Shown here: piece after piece, positions 1-6,735 of the stretch
Numbering within the stretch: position 1 is the stretch's first letter
How the letters are laid out: each line of letters opens with the position of its first letter
NCBI GenBank assembly: GCA_009781695.1
Contig: WQVH01000018.1
Coordinates: 1 to 36,381, forward strand
Direction of reading: 5' to 3'
DNA: 36,381 nucleotides
DNA from: Oscillospiraceae bacterium
Lineage (GTDB): Bacteria > Bacillota > Clostridia > Oscillospirales > Oscillospiraceae
The notes under the pieces: generated by a model
What the model was told of the DNA's origin: nothing
Databases searched by the model: none
What the model saw: the letters and a program-made list of their open reading frames with translations, nothing else
Program-made: the position numbers and the translations under genes

Positions 1-115
1 GGTATCTGAAAACTCGCAATGGTTACAGTCACTGAGCACACAATCTTTGGATATGATACAAGTTTAGTATACGTAGACGTGCCTTGGCTGTAACCAACCT
101 GTGTTTTCAGATACC
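1..115. repeat. Imperfect inverted repeat with 28-nt arms
   Basis: The arms are 1-28 and 88-115. The outer 13 bases (GGTATCTGAAAAC) are perfectly complementary to 103-115, and nine inner bases (TGGTTACAG, 20-28) are perfectly complementary to 88-96. The two stems are separated by a 6/6 mismatched block, and the loop is 59 nt. The structure lies 36 nt beyond the stop codon of the minus-strand gene at 152-1186. It does not look like a classical terminator because the loop is long and there is no T run. It could be the end of a small non-autonomous element or a structured RNA. The window starts at its first base, so it may extend further. Confidence 0.6.
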
Positions 116-151
116 CACTGAACAGTAACCACATAATGAAAATCGATTGCT

Positions 152-1186
152 TTACAGTGGCTTAAAGTCATCGAAAAAATATGAAACTTTTGATCCACCG
201 AGCAAAAAGACAGGTATAATATAACCTTCTTTAGCATTTACAAATATATCCTTAATTTTTTTGCCTTTAATTTCCAGATATTTCACCGTCCATGTTTCCA
301 AATCGACCAAATAAAGATAGCTGCATGAATCGTTATACATTGCAATATATCTATCACCTACGGACTTTAGCTCACAAAAAGGAAAATCTTCAGGGCTTAT
401 TTCAAAGTTAAATAACAGTTTGTCACTTTCGGTAAAATCATACCTTAACATTGGGTGATTATATGGATTTTGGCTTTTAAGACAAATATAACAATATGAC
501 CAAATATCGTAAGTTTTGTTATAGAGCCACTTTTGCATTCCACCAAATCGTTTATAATCATCCGGAGTATACATCGGAATGCATTGCGCTTCTTTCGTTG
601 CTATGTTTACCTTTATGCGAAAAGAATCTATTTTTTCTTCTTCTGAAAAAGCATCGTCTTTTTCTAAAGTTATTGGATATTCAAAGATATCTTGACATGT
701 CTGTTGCCAATGCGCAGGCAGATAAAACCTATCATCCCATGTGTAACACCCATTTAATTTAAAATCATCCAGATTCATAATTTTTTCAGCGTCTAAATTA
801 GAGCACTCTATCCTAAAAATCTGCCCGCTGTCATGGATTAGAGTGATATGGCTTTCATCCTCGGAAAGGAACATTGAAATAAACTCAAAACGCACTGGAA
901 GCGATATGCGTTTATATGTGTTACTACTTAAATCCAGAGCGTGCAAATAACATTTTTTATGTGAAGATTCTCCCATCACAGGCGCTGTAAAAAACAGTTT
1001 GTTATGTTTGATACTACCAAAGAAATTATCTGTATATTTTATTTTTATCCTTGTGCGTTCACCTGAGGGTACAGAAATTATGTCAAAAAAACCGCTTTTG
1101 ACATGTATATAGACATTGAGGTCATCGAAAAAATATAATCTATTTCCCCAAGAAATGCCGGAAAAAAAGTCTAATGATATGGGCAT
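152..1186 (-). CDS. Hypothetical protein, possibly beta-propeller-like
   Basis: This encodes 344 residues that I cannot assign to a family. The start is well supported: GAGGAG lies 8 nt before the ATG. There is no signal peptide or membrane segment, so it is probably cytoplasmic. The protein is rich in aromatic residues and has recurring short strands of the type 'F/Y-x-x-D-L-x-T', for example LYLVDLETWTVKYLEI near the C-terminus and LHALDLSSNTYKRISL near residue 85. This pattern is common in WD/kelch-like propellers that hold repeated blades, which is inference only. The DNA is visibly more AT-rich than the glycosylase and trmB genes upstream on the same strand, which may point to separate acquisition. 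The inverted repeat at 1-115 follows it. Confidence 0.6.
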   Translation of the reverse strand: MPISLDFFSGISWGNRLYFFDDLNVYIHVKSGFFDIISVPSGERTRIKIKYTDNFFGSIKHNKLFFTAPVMGESSHKKCYLHALDLSSNTYKRISLPVRFEFISMFLSEDESHITLIHDSGQIFRIECSNLDAEKIMNLDDFKLNGCYTWDDRFYLPAHWQQTCQDIFEYPITLEKDDAFSEEEKIDSFRIKVNIATKEAQCIPMYTPDDYKRFGGMQKWLYNKTYDIWSYCYICLKSQNPYNHPMLRYDFTESDKLLFNFEISPEDFPFCELKSVGDRYIAMYNDSCSYLYLVDLETWTVKYLEIKGKKIKDIFVNAKEGYIIPVFLLGGSKVSYFFDDFKPL

Positions 1187-1290
1187 ACTTTCTACTCCTC
1201 TAAGTTAACAGGTGCAACTCAATTAAAAATACTGTGTGCGACCACCAAATCATTATACCGAAAGCATTGCTTACAAATGCAAGTGTTTTG

Positions 1291-2139
1291 TCAACCAACC
1301 CTCCCATTGCGCACATAATGAAAAATATACTGCTGCGCAATACCGGCATAAGGACTAAATACACTCGGATCAAAACCCTTTCCATAATGCTCAGACACCG
1401 CCCGCTTCATCCACACATCAAGCGGAAAAGCATCCAGCATATTCAGACCAAAAAGAAGCACACAATCGGCAACCTTATCGCCGATTCCACGCAACGACTT
1501 AAGCCCCCTGCGTGCCACCTCAGGCGAGCTATGAGACAATACATCCAAGTCAATATCACCACATGCAACAGCCCTTGCTGCACCAATAATATATGCAGCC
1601 CTATATCCACACCGGAGCGGGGCTAAATCCTCTTCATTGAGTACCGAAATGCGTTCAGCCGTAGGGAAGGTGTGAAACTGTACGCCTTCAAATTCTACAA
1701 CATCTCCAAACGCATGACACAGAGCAGAAACGATCTTCTTTATTCTGGGGATATTATTGCATTGAGAAATGATAAATGAACAAAGCGTCTCCCACTGATC
1801 CTGCCGCAAAATCCTGATACCCACACCGAACTCCGTGGCCTTTCTCATAAAATCATCGATACACAGCTGCGCACGAATCGCCGAATAATCGCGATCGAGG
1901 TCAAAATAATCACGCCACACACGATCAAAGTCATCAAGCGTTCCGGAAATAAACACACGATCCTCAACCTTACGCAGACGCGCAGCAACGCCATGAGCTA
2001 CACCCACATAACTACCATCCGCACAGACACTCCAGCGGAAACACTGACCGCACTCAAATATCCGCTCAAGATCAAAATCCAAGACACCTTGAATTTCAAT
2101 TTCACCGCAATGATCTAAAATCACAAAATCACTTGACAT
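1291..2139 (-). CDS. OGG1-type 8-oxoguanine DNA glycosylase/AP lyase
   Basis: The 282-residue product should excise 8-oxoguanine opposite cytosine and cut the abasic site in base-excision repair. The N-terminal OGG_N beta domain spans about residues 10-110 and includes GQCFRW (31-36). The HhH-GPD domain follows, with SFIISQCNNIPRIKKIV at about 121-137 and the hairpin GIGDKVADC at 218-226. K222 and D241 (LDVWMKRAV) fit the catalytic lysine and aspartate, and their spacing of 19 residues equals that of K249/D268 in human OGG1. The ORF starts 23 nt after the trmB stop, so the two genes probably share a transcript. The C-terminus ends soon after QQYIFHY, as in other bacterial members. Confidence 0.9.
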   Translation of the reverse strand: MSSDFVILDHCGEIEIQGVLDFDLERIFECGQCFRWSVCADGSYVGVAHGVAARLRKVEDRVFISGTLDDFDRVWRDYFDLDRDYSAIRAQLCIDDFMRKATEFGVGIRILRQDQWETLCSFIISQCNNIPRIKKIVSALCHAFGDVVEFEGVQFHTFPTAERISVLNEEDLAPLRCGYRAAYIIGAARAVACGDIDLDVLSHSSPEVARRGLKSLRGIGDKVADCVLLFGLNMLDAFPLDVWMKRAVSEHYGKGFDPSVFSPYAGIAQQYIFHYVRNGRVG

Positions 2140-2162
2140 CTATAATTATGCTCTCCCGTCAG

Positions 2163-2792
2163 CTAAACCCGAACCACGCACTTATTTATCGGCACACCTT
2201 GCTCATGAAACTTCATCTCATATTCGGTCATAATTCCATCAAGACCATTCCTGTGCAAATCACAAGTCTCGCTCAGCACGGTAAAACCCGCTCGTCTAAA
2301 CTCATCTAAAGAATACTCAAAAAGCGGATAATTATCTGTCTTTAATTGAATCTCACCGCCGGGGCGCAGGACTTTGCGATATAAATCCAAAAAAACCGGT
2401 GAAGTCAAGCGGCGCTTGGCATGTCTGAGTGTCGGCCAAGGGTCGCTAAAATTGAGGAAAATCCCGGAGACTTCACCCGGCGCGAAAAACGCATCCAAAT
2501 GATCAGCAAGGCCGTTTATAAAGCGCACATTGCTAATCCCTTCATTCATTGCCCGCTCAAGCGCAATGACCAAAACATTTGCCGCTTTTTCTGCGCCCAC
2601 AAACAGCACATCCGGAGCACATTTTGCCATTTCGGCAATAAAACGCCCTTTTCCGCAACCAAGCTCTATATATACCTCACTAAACTGACCTTCAGCCAGC
2701 CAACTGTCCCGCATGGATGTAGGGTCAGCGACTAAAAAATCAGCGCATTTTTCAATGCGTGAATCTAAATGACGCTTTTTTCTCATTCTCAT
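2163..2792 (-). CDS. trmB: tRNA (guanine-N7)-methyltransferase
   Basis: TrmB uses S-adenosylmethionine to methylate G46 in the tRNA variable loop. The SAM motif ELGCGKGRF is at residues 43-51, the family signature NFSDPWP is at 114-120 and is followed by KRRL, and the C-terminal TEYE is at 189-192. I chose the ATG at 2792 because the product then begins MRMRKKRHLD, as is usual for the family, and CGAGG lies 11 nt upstream. A longer in-frame start at 2819 has no ribosome site. The product is 209 residues. It lies upstream of the glycosylase gene and divergent from the truncated response regulator, with both starts inside about 180 nt. Confidence 0.93.
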   Translation of the reverse strand: MRMRKKRHLDSRIEKCADFLVADPTSMRDSWLAEGQFSEVYIELGCGKGRFIAEMAKCAPDVLFVGAEKAANVLVIALERAMNEGISNVRFINGLADHLDAFFAPGEVSGIFLNFSDPWPTLRHAKRRLTSPVFLDLYRKVLRPGGEIQLKTDNYPLFEYSLDEFRRAGFTVLSETCDLHRNGLDGIMTEYEMKFHEQGVPINKCVVRV

Positions 2793-2899
2793 ATAAATAT
2801 AATCCTCGGTAAAAATCATTCAGCTTGTAAATATCTCGGTCATTTTACAACAAATATCTACTAAAAACAAGCTGACACTCACCGATATGTTTTTTTAAA

Positions 2900-2933
2900 T
2901 TGACACGAAGAATACAAACGCATAGTGTATAAT
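2900..2933 (+). promoter_or_regulatory. Promoter-like block A upstream of the truncated response regulator
   Basis: TTGACA at 2900-2905 and TATAAT at 2928-2933 are separated by 22 nt, too long for an ordinary sigma-A promoter. The block 2902-2933 recurs at 4895-4926 with 29 of 32 bases identical. It contains a rough dyad, ACACGAAG (2903-2910) against CATAGTGT (2921-2928), with 6 of 8 positions matching. A regulator-dependent promoter, for example one controlled by the neighbouring response regulator before it was truncated, is one reading. The start codon at 2971 has AAGGAT 6 nt upstream. Confidence 0.5.
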
Positions 2934-2970
2934 GATACAAATATATTAAATACCAACAAGGATCATAGAT

Positions 2971-3258
2971 ATGGATTGTAAAATACTCATCGTTGAAGAT
3001 GAACCCAAATTGCGTGAAATTTTGAGCGATTATTTTCTCAGCAAAAAAGATATACCATTTGAAGCATCAAATGGAGTAGAAGCACTGGAACTTATCAGTG
3101 AACACGACTTTGACGCAGTGCTGCTGGACATCATGATGCCTGAATTAGACGGCTTTTCCGTATGCCGAGCGCTGAGAAAAAACAGCGATATCCCCATTAT
3201 GTTTTTGACGGCGCTATCCGATGAGGACGACAAGCTTAACTTACACACGTATGAATAA
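2971..3258 (+). pseudogene. Response regulator, receiver domain only, truncated
   Basis: The first 88 residues form most of a CheY-like receiver domain of the OmpR type: acidic pair D10/E11, phospho-acceptor D53 in LLDIMMPELDG, and T80 in MFLTA. The match stops at DEDDKL. The expected conserved lysine near residue 102 and the whole winged-helix DNA-binding domain are missing. Seven foreign codons (NLHTYE and neighbours) lead to a stop at 3256-3258. The frame overlaps the start of cas2 by 8 nt, so a deletion seems to have fused this gene's 5' end to the region just before cas2. The foreign tail could be the end of a lost cas1, which I cannot confirm. No histidine kinase gene is present in the window. 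Confidence 0.8.
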
Positions 3259-3571
3259 ATTTATGAGAATTCTTGTATTTTTTGATTTGCCAGTTAAAAC
3301 AAAAGTCGAACGCCGTGTTGCAACACAATTCCGCAATTTTTTACTCAAAGACGGCTATCATATGTTGCAGTTTTCGTTTTATGCCCGGACGTGTAATGGG
3401 ATGGATGCGGTAGAAAAACACAGAAAACGCCTATATAACTGTCTGCCTAATAATGGGTCTGTTCGTATGCTTGTGATTACAGAAAAACAGTATCAGAGTA
3501 TTGAAATTATGGTGGGTAAGTTGGCTGTTCCTGACAACAGTTTTGAAACAGAGCAGTTGACGTTTTTCTAA
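3251..3571 (+). CDS. cas2: CRISPR-associated endonuclease Cas2, type II subtype
   Basis: Cas2 normally pairs with Cas1 in the spacer-integration complex. The 106-residue product begins MNKFMRILVFFDLPV, with the metal-site aspartate at D12. VERRVATQFRNFLLKDGY follows, and the end is EQLTFF, as in Cas2 proteins of type II systems. The start at 3251 gives the N-terminus seen in that family. No separate ribosome site is obvious, so translation is probably coupled to the truncated response-regulator frame, which it overlaps by 8 nt. Neither cas1 nor cas9 occurs anywhere in the window. A two-repeat array lies 100 nt downstream. The gene looks intact but is probably non-functional for adaptation unless Cas1 is supplied from elsewhere. 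Confidence 0.9.
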   Translation: MNKFMRILVFFDLPVKTKVERRVATQFRNFLLKDGYHMLQFSFYARTCNGMDAVEKHRKRLYNCLPNNGSVRMLVITEKQYQSIEIMVGKLAVPDNSFETEQLTFF

Positions 3572-3613
3572 AAAATCGAATTAATATCCAGAATTTTACT
3601 TAAATGCAGGCAA

Positions 3614-3676
3614 ATAATAAACTCCGCAAAAAGCGTGAATCCATTGATATCACAAGCTTTCTGCGGAGTTTATTAT
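3614..3676. repeat. 21-bp inverted repeat abutting the CRISPR array
   Basis: Arm 3614-3634 and arm 3656-3676 are complementary over 21 positions with a single mismatch that is a G-U pair when transcribed from the minus strand. The loop of 21 nt contains a smaller stem (GTGA at 3635-3638 with TCAC at 3650-3653). The last five bases of the right arm lie inside CRISPR repeat 1. In the crRNA direction the right arm fills much of the 30-nt stretch next to the repeat, where a spacer would sit. It may act as a terminator for cas2 or the array, although no clear T run follows. Confidence 0.65.
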
Positions 3677-3773
3677 ACCATACCAACAATCACCCGGGAA
3701 CTATAACCCATTATAAGTCCTCCAGTTCTACGTTAGCATTATACCATACCAACAATCACCCGGGGACTATAAT
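3672..3773 (-). CRISPR. Minimal type II-C-like array: two repeats, one spacer
   Basis: Two 36-nt repeats (3672-3707 and 3738-3773) differ at only two positions and enclose a spacer of exactly 30 nt (3708-3737). Read on the minus strand, the cas2-proximal repeat begins GTTATAG and ends TGGTATAAT. The start resembles type II repeats, and the end is a perfect extended -10 promoter box (TGnTATAAT). Promoters embedded in repeats are known from type II-C arrays of Neisseria and Campylobacter, so each spacer may be transcribed from its own repeat toward cas2. The other copy has lost the initial G, as terminal repeats often do. No cas9, cas1 or tracrRNA anti-repeat is visible in this window. The Rpn gene stop lies 8 nt away. 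Confidence 0.85.
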
Positions 3774-3781
3774 AGCAATGC

Positions 3782-4621
3782 CTAAGTCATAAATTTATTT
3801 ATGACCGACAAAACATCGTGTAGTGCAAGACCCATAGACTCAGCAATGCGCTCGGGCGACTCTTGCTTAAGATATCTTTTCAATATATCCACGGCCTTTG
3901 CCTCACCCTCAAGCTTCCCTTCAAGCTTTCCTTCGGCTCTGCCTTCCGCTCTCAACTGATTATCATAAGAAAACAAATCATTATACACGGCAGTAAAATC
4001 CTCCTTTTCAACAATCTCGCTCAAATAACCTTTCGTTTCGCATTGCCTGACAGCATACTTAAAAGCCTCTAGCTCCGGAATACGCTCACTGAGCTTTTTC
4101 TCATACTCATACTGCAAATATGAATAACCTGCAAGGTAGTTATCAGTATGCTTGTTCTTTAGTTTGTTGTAACGAATGTTTACAATTGGAACCTTTATTT
4201 GCAAAAATTCCCCACAGTCATAGCATTCATGTCCCCTGCTTAATGGCTTTTTGCCATTGTAAGCCACATAAAGTTCCGGTTTGGGAAACATAGCCTCCTG
4301 CTCCGAGTGAATATTCACACCTTCACGTTCAATCCAAAGCTTCAACAATTCGAAGAAATAAGCCCCAAGCTTGACAGCTAGATTTGATGAAACCGTACTC
4401 TGATGTTCAACCATGTATATCAGACGATTATCGGTGGTAATAAACGACACATCATTATACCGTTCGCGCTGCACAACATCTGAGTCCAGATCAAAACAAG
4501 TGATGTCATCAGCACTTAAACGTTTACCGGAAAAGGCTTCGTACAAATCAACAAAATGTCTACGCTCTTTAAATACATATTTGAAAAGCGTGTCTTTATA
4601 GTTTCTCTTTACCTCGTCCAC
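3782..4621 (-). CDS. Rpn-family PD-(D/E)XK nuclease / putative transposase
   Basis: The 279-residue product belongs to the Rpn/transposase_31-like group, nucleases that promote RecA-independent recombination and are common as mobile-type genes. The PD-(D/E)XK core is visible as NDVSF (D57) and VEHQST (E72, Q74). The C-terminal EGRAEGKLEGKLEGEAK stretch (about 227-243) is typical of the family. The start is GTG at 4621, with AAAGGAAGAG about 7 nt upstream, and a TTGATA-17-TAAATT promoter is suggested at 4643-4671. The gene ends 8 nt from the CRISPR array and is transcribed in the same direction as the predicted crRNAs. It may have taken part in the rearrangement that removed cas9 and cas1. Confidence 0.88.
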   Translation of the reverse strand: MDEVKRNYKDTLFKYVFKERRHFVDLYEAFSGKRLSADDITCFDLDSDVVQRERYNDVSFITTDNRLIYMVEHQSTVSSNLAVKLGAYFFELLKLWIEREGVNIHSEQEAMFPKPELYVAYNGKKPLSRGHECYDCGEFLQIKVPIVNIRYNKLKNKHTDNYLAGYSYLQYEYEKKLSERIPELEAFKYAVRQCETKGYLSEIVEKEDFTAVYNDLFSYDNQLRAEGRAEGKLEGKLEGEAKAVDILKRYLKQESPERIAESMGLALHDVLSVINKFMT

Positions 4622-4642
4622 AGTAACTCTTCCTTTAAATTT

Positions 4643-4671
4643 AATTTACCATACTCCCATGTTTTTATCAA
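4643..4671 (-). promoter_or_regulatory. Predicted promoter of the Rpn gene
   Basis: On the minus strand TTGATA (4666-4671) and TAAATT (4643-4648) are spaced by 17 nt, and TGG directly precedes the -10 box as in an extended -10. The predicted start of transcription would lie just before the ribosome site AAAGGAAG. Confidence 0.4.
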
Positions 4672-4894
4672 TGTAATTTCGATAACTGCCACATCAATTA
4701 TAATACCGCAAGCCCCCTATGTCATTACACATTTGATTCACAATCTAAGCGGACGTTAAGCGTTGAAAACTGTGAAAACTAATCACAAGCTACCGAGGTT
4801 CAACTCTCGGTAGCTTGAAAAATCAGCTAAATATTTTATCTTGGGTTCTCCAAGAACAACTCAACACCGCCGTAACATAACATTTTTTCAAAAC
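4672..4894. other. Intergenic stretch with a perfect 12-bp hairpin
   Basis: No gene was found here. The main feature is a perfect 12-bp stem, CAAGCTACCGAG (4786-4797) with its complement at 4806-4817, and an 8-nt loop. No T run follows on either strand, so a Rho-independent terminator is not well supported. The loop contains GTTCAA, but the stem does not fit a tRNA T-arm. Promoter-like block B follows at 4895. Confidence 0.6.
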
Positions 4895-4926
4895 GACACG
4901 AAGAGTACAAATCCATAGTGTATAAT
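4895..4926 (+). promoter_or_regulatory. Promoter-like block B, second copy
   Basis: This block matches 2902-2933 at 29 of 32 positions, ending in the same CATAGTGTATAAT. T runs precede both copies. The -35-like TTGACA of copy A is not conserved here (ACGACA). No plus-strand gene follows, since the next gene at 4961-5359 is antisense. It is either a left-over promoter from a lost gene, a regulator site, or a duplicated edge of the CRISPR/Rpn island. Confidence 0.5.
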
Positions 4927-4960
4927 ACAAGGGCGTCATCAACGAAGCTGACTGAGGGAG

Positions 4961-5359
4961 TTAAATTTTTGTAACACCACCAAGAATACTGTCTCTACAA
5001 TCACCCATCGAATACCACGCACACTGACCACAAATATCATCCATCACAAACAAAGTCATTTGAGCACTAATTTCACGAACAACATCCTGATAAATATAAC
5101 GCCCTTCCTCAATGCCGAAATAATCACAGACCTTTTGATCAAAACGATTGACCTTCTCATTGTGCTCACACAGATTATCCCCGATCATTTTGGGACACTT
5201 GAAGCAAATATCATCCGTATAAAAGACAACATCAACAGCAGCATCGGTATCACTGCACAAATGCGTTGTGATCGCAGTCATATTTTCAACGAAATCGCTG
5301 CTATATCCCTTGCCGCTATACCCCTGAGTACACAACAAATGGTGTGGACGTAACTTCAT
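4961..5359 (-). CDS. DUF1284 cysteine-rich protein
   Basis: The 132-residue product matches the DUF1284 family: it begins MKLRPHHLLCTQGYSGKGYS and carries cysteine groups CFKCP, LCEHNEKV, CGQCAWYSMGDC. The cysteine pattern suggests binding of a metal or iron-sulfur cluster, but no reaction is established. The ATG overlaps the bioY stop codon by 4 nt (ATGA), so the two genes are co-transcribed from the biotin-controlled promoter at 5934-5987. That linkage hints at a role in biotin or cofactor supply, which is inference. It has no signal peptide and is probably cytoplasmic. Confidence 0.85.
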   Translation of the reverse strand: MKLRPHHLLCTQGYSGKGYSSDFVENMTAITTHLCSDTDAAVDVVFYTDDICFKCPKMIGDNLCEHNEKVNRFDQKVCDYFGIEEGRYIYQDVVREISAQMTLFVMDDICGQCAWYSMGDCRDSILGGVTKI

Positions 5360-5907
5360 ATGGACACACCCGCCTTCCTCAGAGCAAACTTAATACTTCT
5401 GGCCAGAAGCGGCACCACCGCAATCTGAACGACCGTTACGATGAGAAAAGGCGCTACAGAATAAGCAAAAGACAGCGCCAAACTAAACCCTGTAATCCAA
5501 TGAAACCAGAATAAACCGACAGTCAAATTAAACACATTGCCCACCACAAGCGCCGGAAATGACCACGCGATATGGTGTCTGCTCCCGCCCAGACCTGCCA
5601 AAAAAGCCAAAATAGGAAAAGAAAGAATGAAACCTCCGGTCACACCGGCGATAATGCCAAACCCGCCGGTAAAACGGGCAAAAACAGGAACGCCGAAAGC
5701 ACCGAGTAAAATATAGACCACCGTTGCTATGGTGCCATTTTTCGAGCCGAGCACAAGCCCGGCAAGTGAAATCGCCCAAACTTGTAAAGTAAAAGGCACC
5801 CCACCCGGAAGCGGTATATTAATTTGAGCGCAAACAACGATGAGCACCGTAAAAATTCCAATATAGCAAAGCTCACGAACGGACAACTTTTTTGATTGAG
5901 ATCCCAT
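5356..5907 (-). CDS. bioY: BioY biotin transporter, ECF substrate-binding subunit
   Basis: BioY is the membrane subunit that captures biotin, alone or with the shared ECF module (EcfT and two ATPases), which is not encoded here. The 183-residue product has about six hydrophobic segments and the family pattern GGVPFTLQVWAISLAGLVLG, followed by LLGAFGVPVFARFTGG and VTGGF. I chose the ATG at 5907 because GGAGGG lies just upstream and the longer in-frame TTG at 5934 falls inside the -10 box of the promoter. The downstream DUF1284 gene overlaps by 4 nt. Control by the biotin repressor BirA is predicted from the operator at 5956-5987. Confidence 0.93.
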   Translation of the reverse strand: MGSQSKKLSVRELCYIGIFTVLIVVCAQINIPLPGGVPFTLQVWAISLAGLVLGSKNGTIATVVYILLGAFGVPVFARFTGGFGIIAGVTGGFILSFPILAFLAGLGGSRHHIAWSFPALVVGNVFNLTVGLFWFHWITGFSLALSFAYSVAPFLIVTVVQIAVVPLLARSIKFALRKAGVSI

Positions 5908-5933
5908 AAACCCTCCACACATGCGTTTTGCCA

Positions 5934-5987
5934 AGTATACAGAGGAAAAAACAAATTGTCAACCTGTTTAAACTGAAAGGTTGACAA
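5934..5987 (-). promoter_or_regulatory. bioY promoter with overlapping BirA-type operator
   Basis: The inverted repeat TTGTCAACC (5956-5964), N14, GGTTGACAA (5979-5987) has the arm sequence and 14-nt spacing typical of BirA operators, and the dyad extends to 13 perfect bp per arm. On the minus strand the -35 box TTGACA (5957-5962) lies within the operator arm. The -10 box TATACT (5934-5939) follows after 17 nt. Bound BirA-biotinyl-AMP would therefore block RNA polymerase and repress bioY when biotin is plentiful. Confidence 0.85.
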
Positions 5988-6016
5988 TTTGTGAATATAT
6001 TTCTCCCCTTGTGCAC

Positions 6017-6045
6017 TTGCAATTCCCACGCACGTACAATACAAT
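6017..6045 (+). promoter_or_regulatory. Predicted promoter of the DUF2284 / activase genes
   Basis: TTGCAA (6017-6022) and TACAAT (6040-6045) are spaced by 17 nt. A leader of about 145 nt follows before the gene at 6196. It contains a small hairpin, GCGTC-AAGG-GACGC at 6102-6115. Confidence 0.45.
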
Positions 6046-6195
6046 GCTATCTATAAAAAGCACTTAAACCGAACCATAAAAACCGCACATGAACAAGCAG
6101 TGCGTCAAGGGACGCTGCGCCCTACAAGAAGCGCCGATTGCATATCCACTGCAACAACCGATTAACCACCCCCACCAGGAAAGGAAACATAAACC

Positions 6196-6735
6196 ATGCA
6201 AAACTATGAAAAACTATCATCTGCCGCAAAAGAATGCGGCTTTGCCCACATAGCACCGCTCAAAGTCTCCACACTGGAATTCATGCAAGACATACGCAAC
6301 ATGTGCAACGCCGATCAATGTGAACACTTCGGCAAATCCTGGTCATGTCCTCCGGCCTGCGCCTCACTTGAAGACCTGCGGGAGCGGGTGCGCAACTTTG
6401 AAAGCGGCATCCTTTGTCAAACTGTAGGTGACCTAGAAGACAGCTACGACTGGGAAGGCATTATGGAAGCCGGAGCCACGCAAAAAGCAAATTTCGCCAA
6501 ACTTTGGACAAAACTCAAAGAAGAATACAAGCATGTACTCGCCATGGGCACAGGCGTATGTATGCTATGCGAAAAATGCACATATCCGGACAACCCCTGC
6601 CGCTTCCCGGATCGGATGGAAGTATCCATGGAAGCCTGTGGCTTATATGTCAGCAAAGTCTGCACAGACAACGGACTGGCCTATAACTACGGCCCTGAAA
6701 AAATAGCATTCACCTCATGCTTTCTGGTGAAATAA
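6196..6735 (+). CDS. DUF2284 metal-binding protein
   Basis: The 179-residue product matches DUF2284, a family of predicted metal-binding proteins common in strict anaerobes. The conserved cysteine pattern is visible: CNADQCEHFGKSWSCPP near residues 37-53, then CMLCEKCTYPDNPCRFP near 122-138, then MEACG. The eight or nine cysteines could hold one or two iron-sulfur clusters, and the role is not known. AGGAAAGGA lies upstream of the ATG. The stop overlaps the start of the glycyl-radical activase (TAATG), so the two proteins are probably made together and may act together. Confidence 0.88.
   Translation: MQNYEKLSSAAKECGFAHIAPLKVSTLEFMQDIRNMCNADQCEHFGKSWSCPPACASLEDLRERVRNFESGILCQTVGDLEDSYDWEGIMEAGATQKANFAKLWTKLKEEYKHVLAMGTGVCMLCEKCTYPDNPCRFPDRMEVSMEACGLYVSKVCTDNGLAYNYGPEKIAFTSCFLVK

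Noticed and set aside
2900-2933. Ordinary sigma-A promoter from TTGACA and TATAAT
   Set aside because: The 22-nt spacing is too long, and the TTGACA is not conserved in the second copy, so it is reported only as promoter-like.
4786-4817. tRNA or tRNA fragment because of GGTTCAA inside a stem-loop
   Set aside because: The stem gives an 8-nt loop and no acceptor, D or anticodon arms can be drawn around it.
6102-6115. Riboswitch in the leader of the DUF2284 gene
   Set aside because: Only one 5-bp hairpin is visible and no known aptamer motif was recognised.
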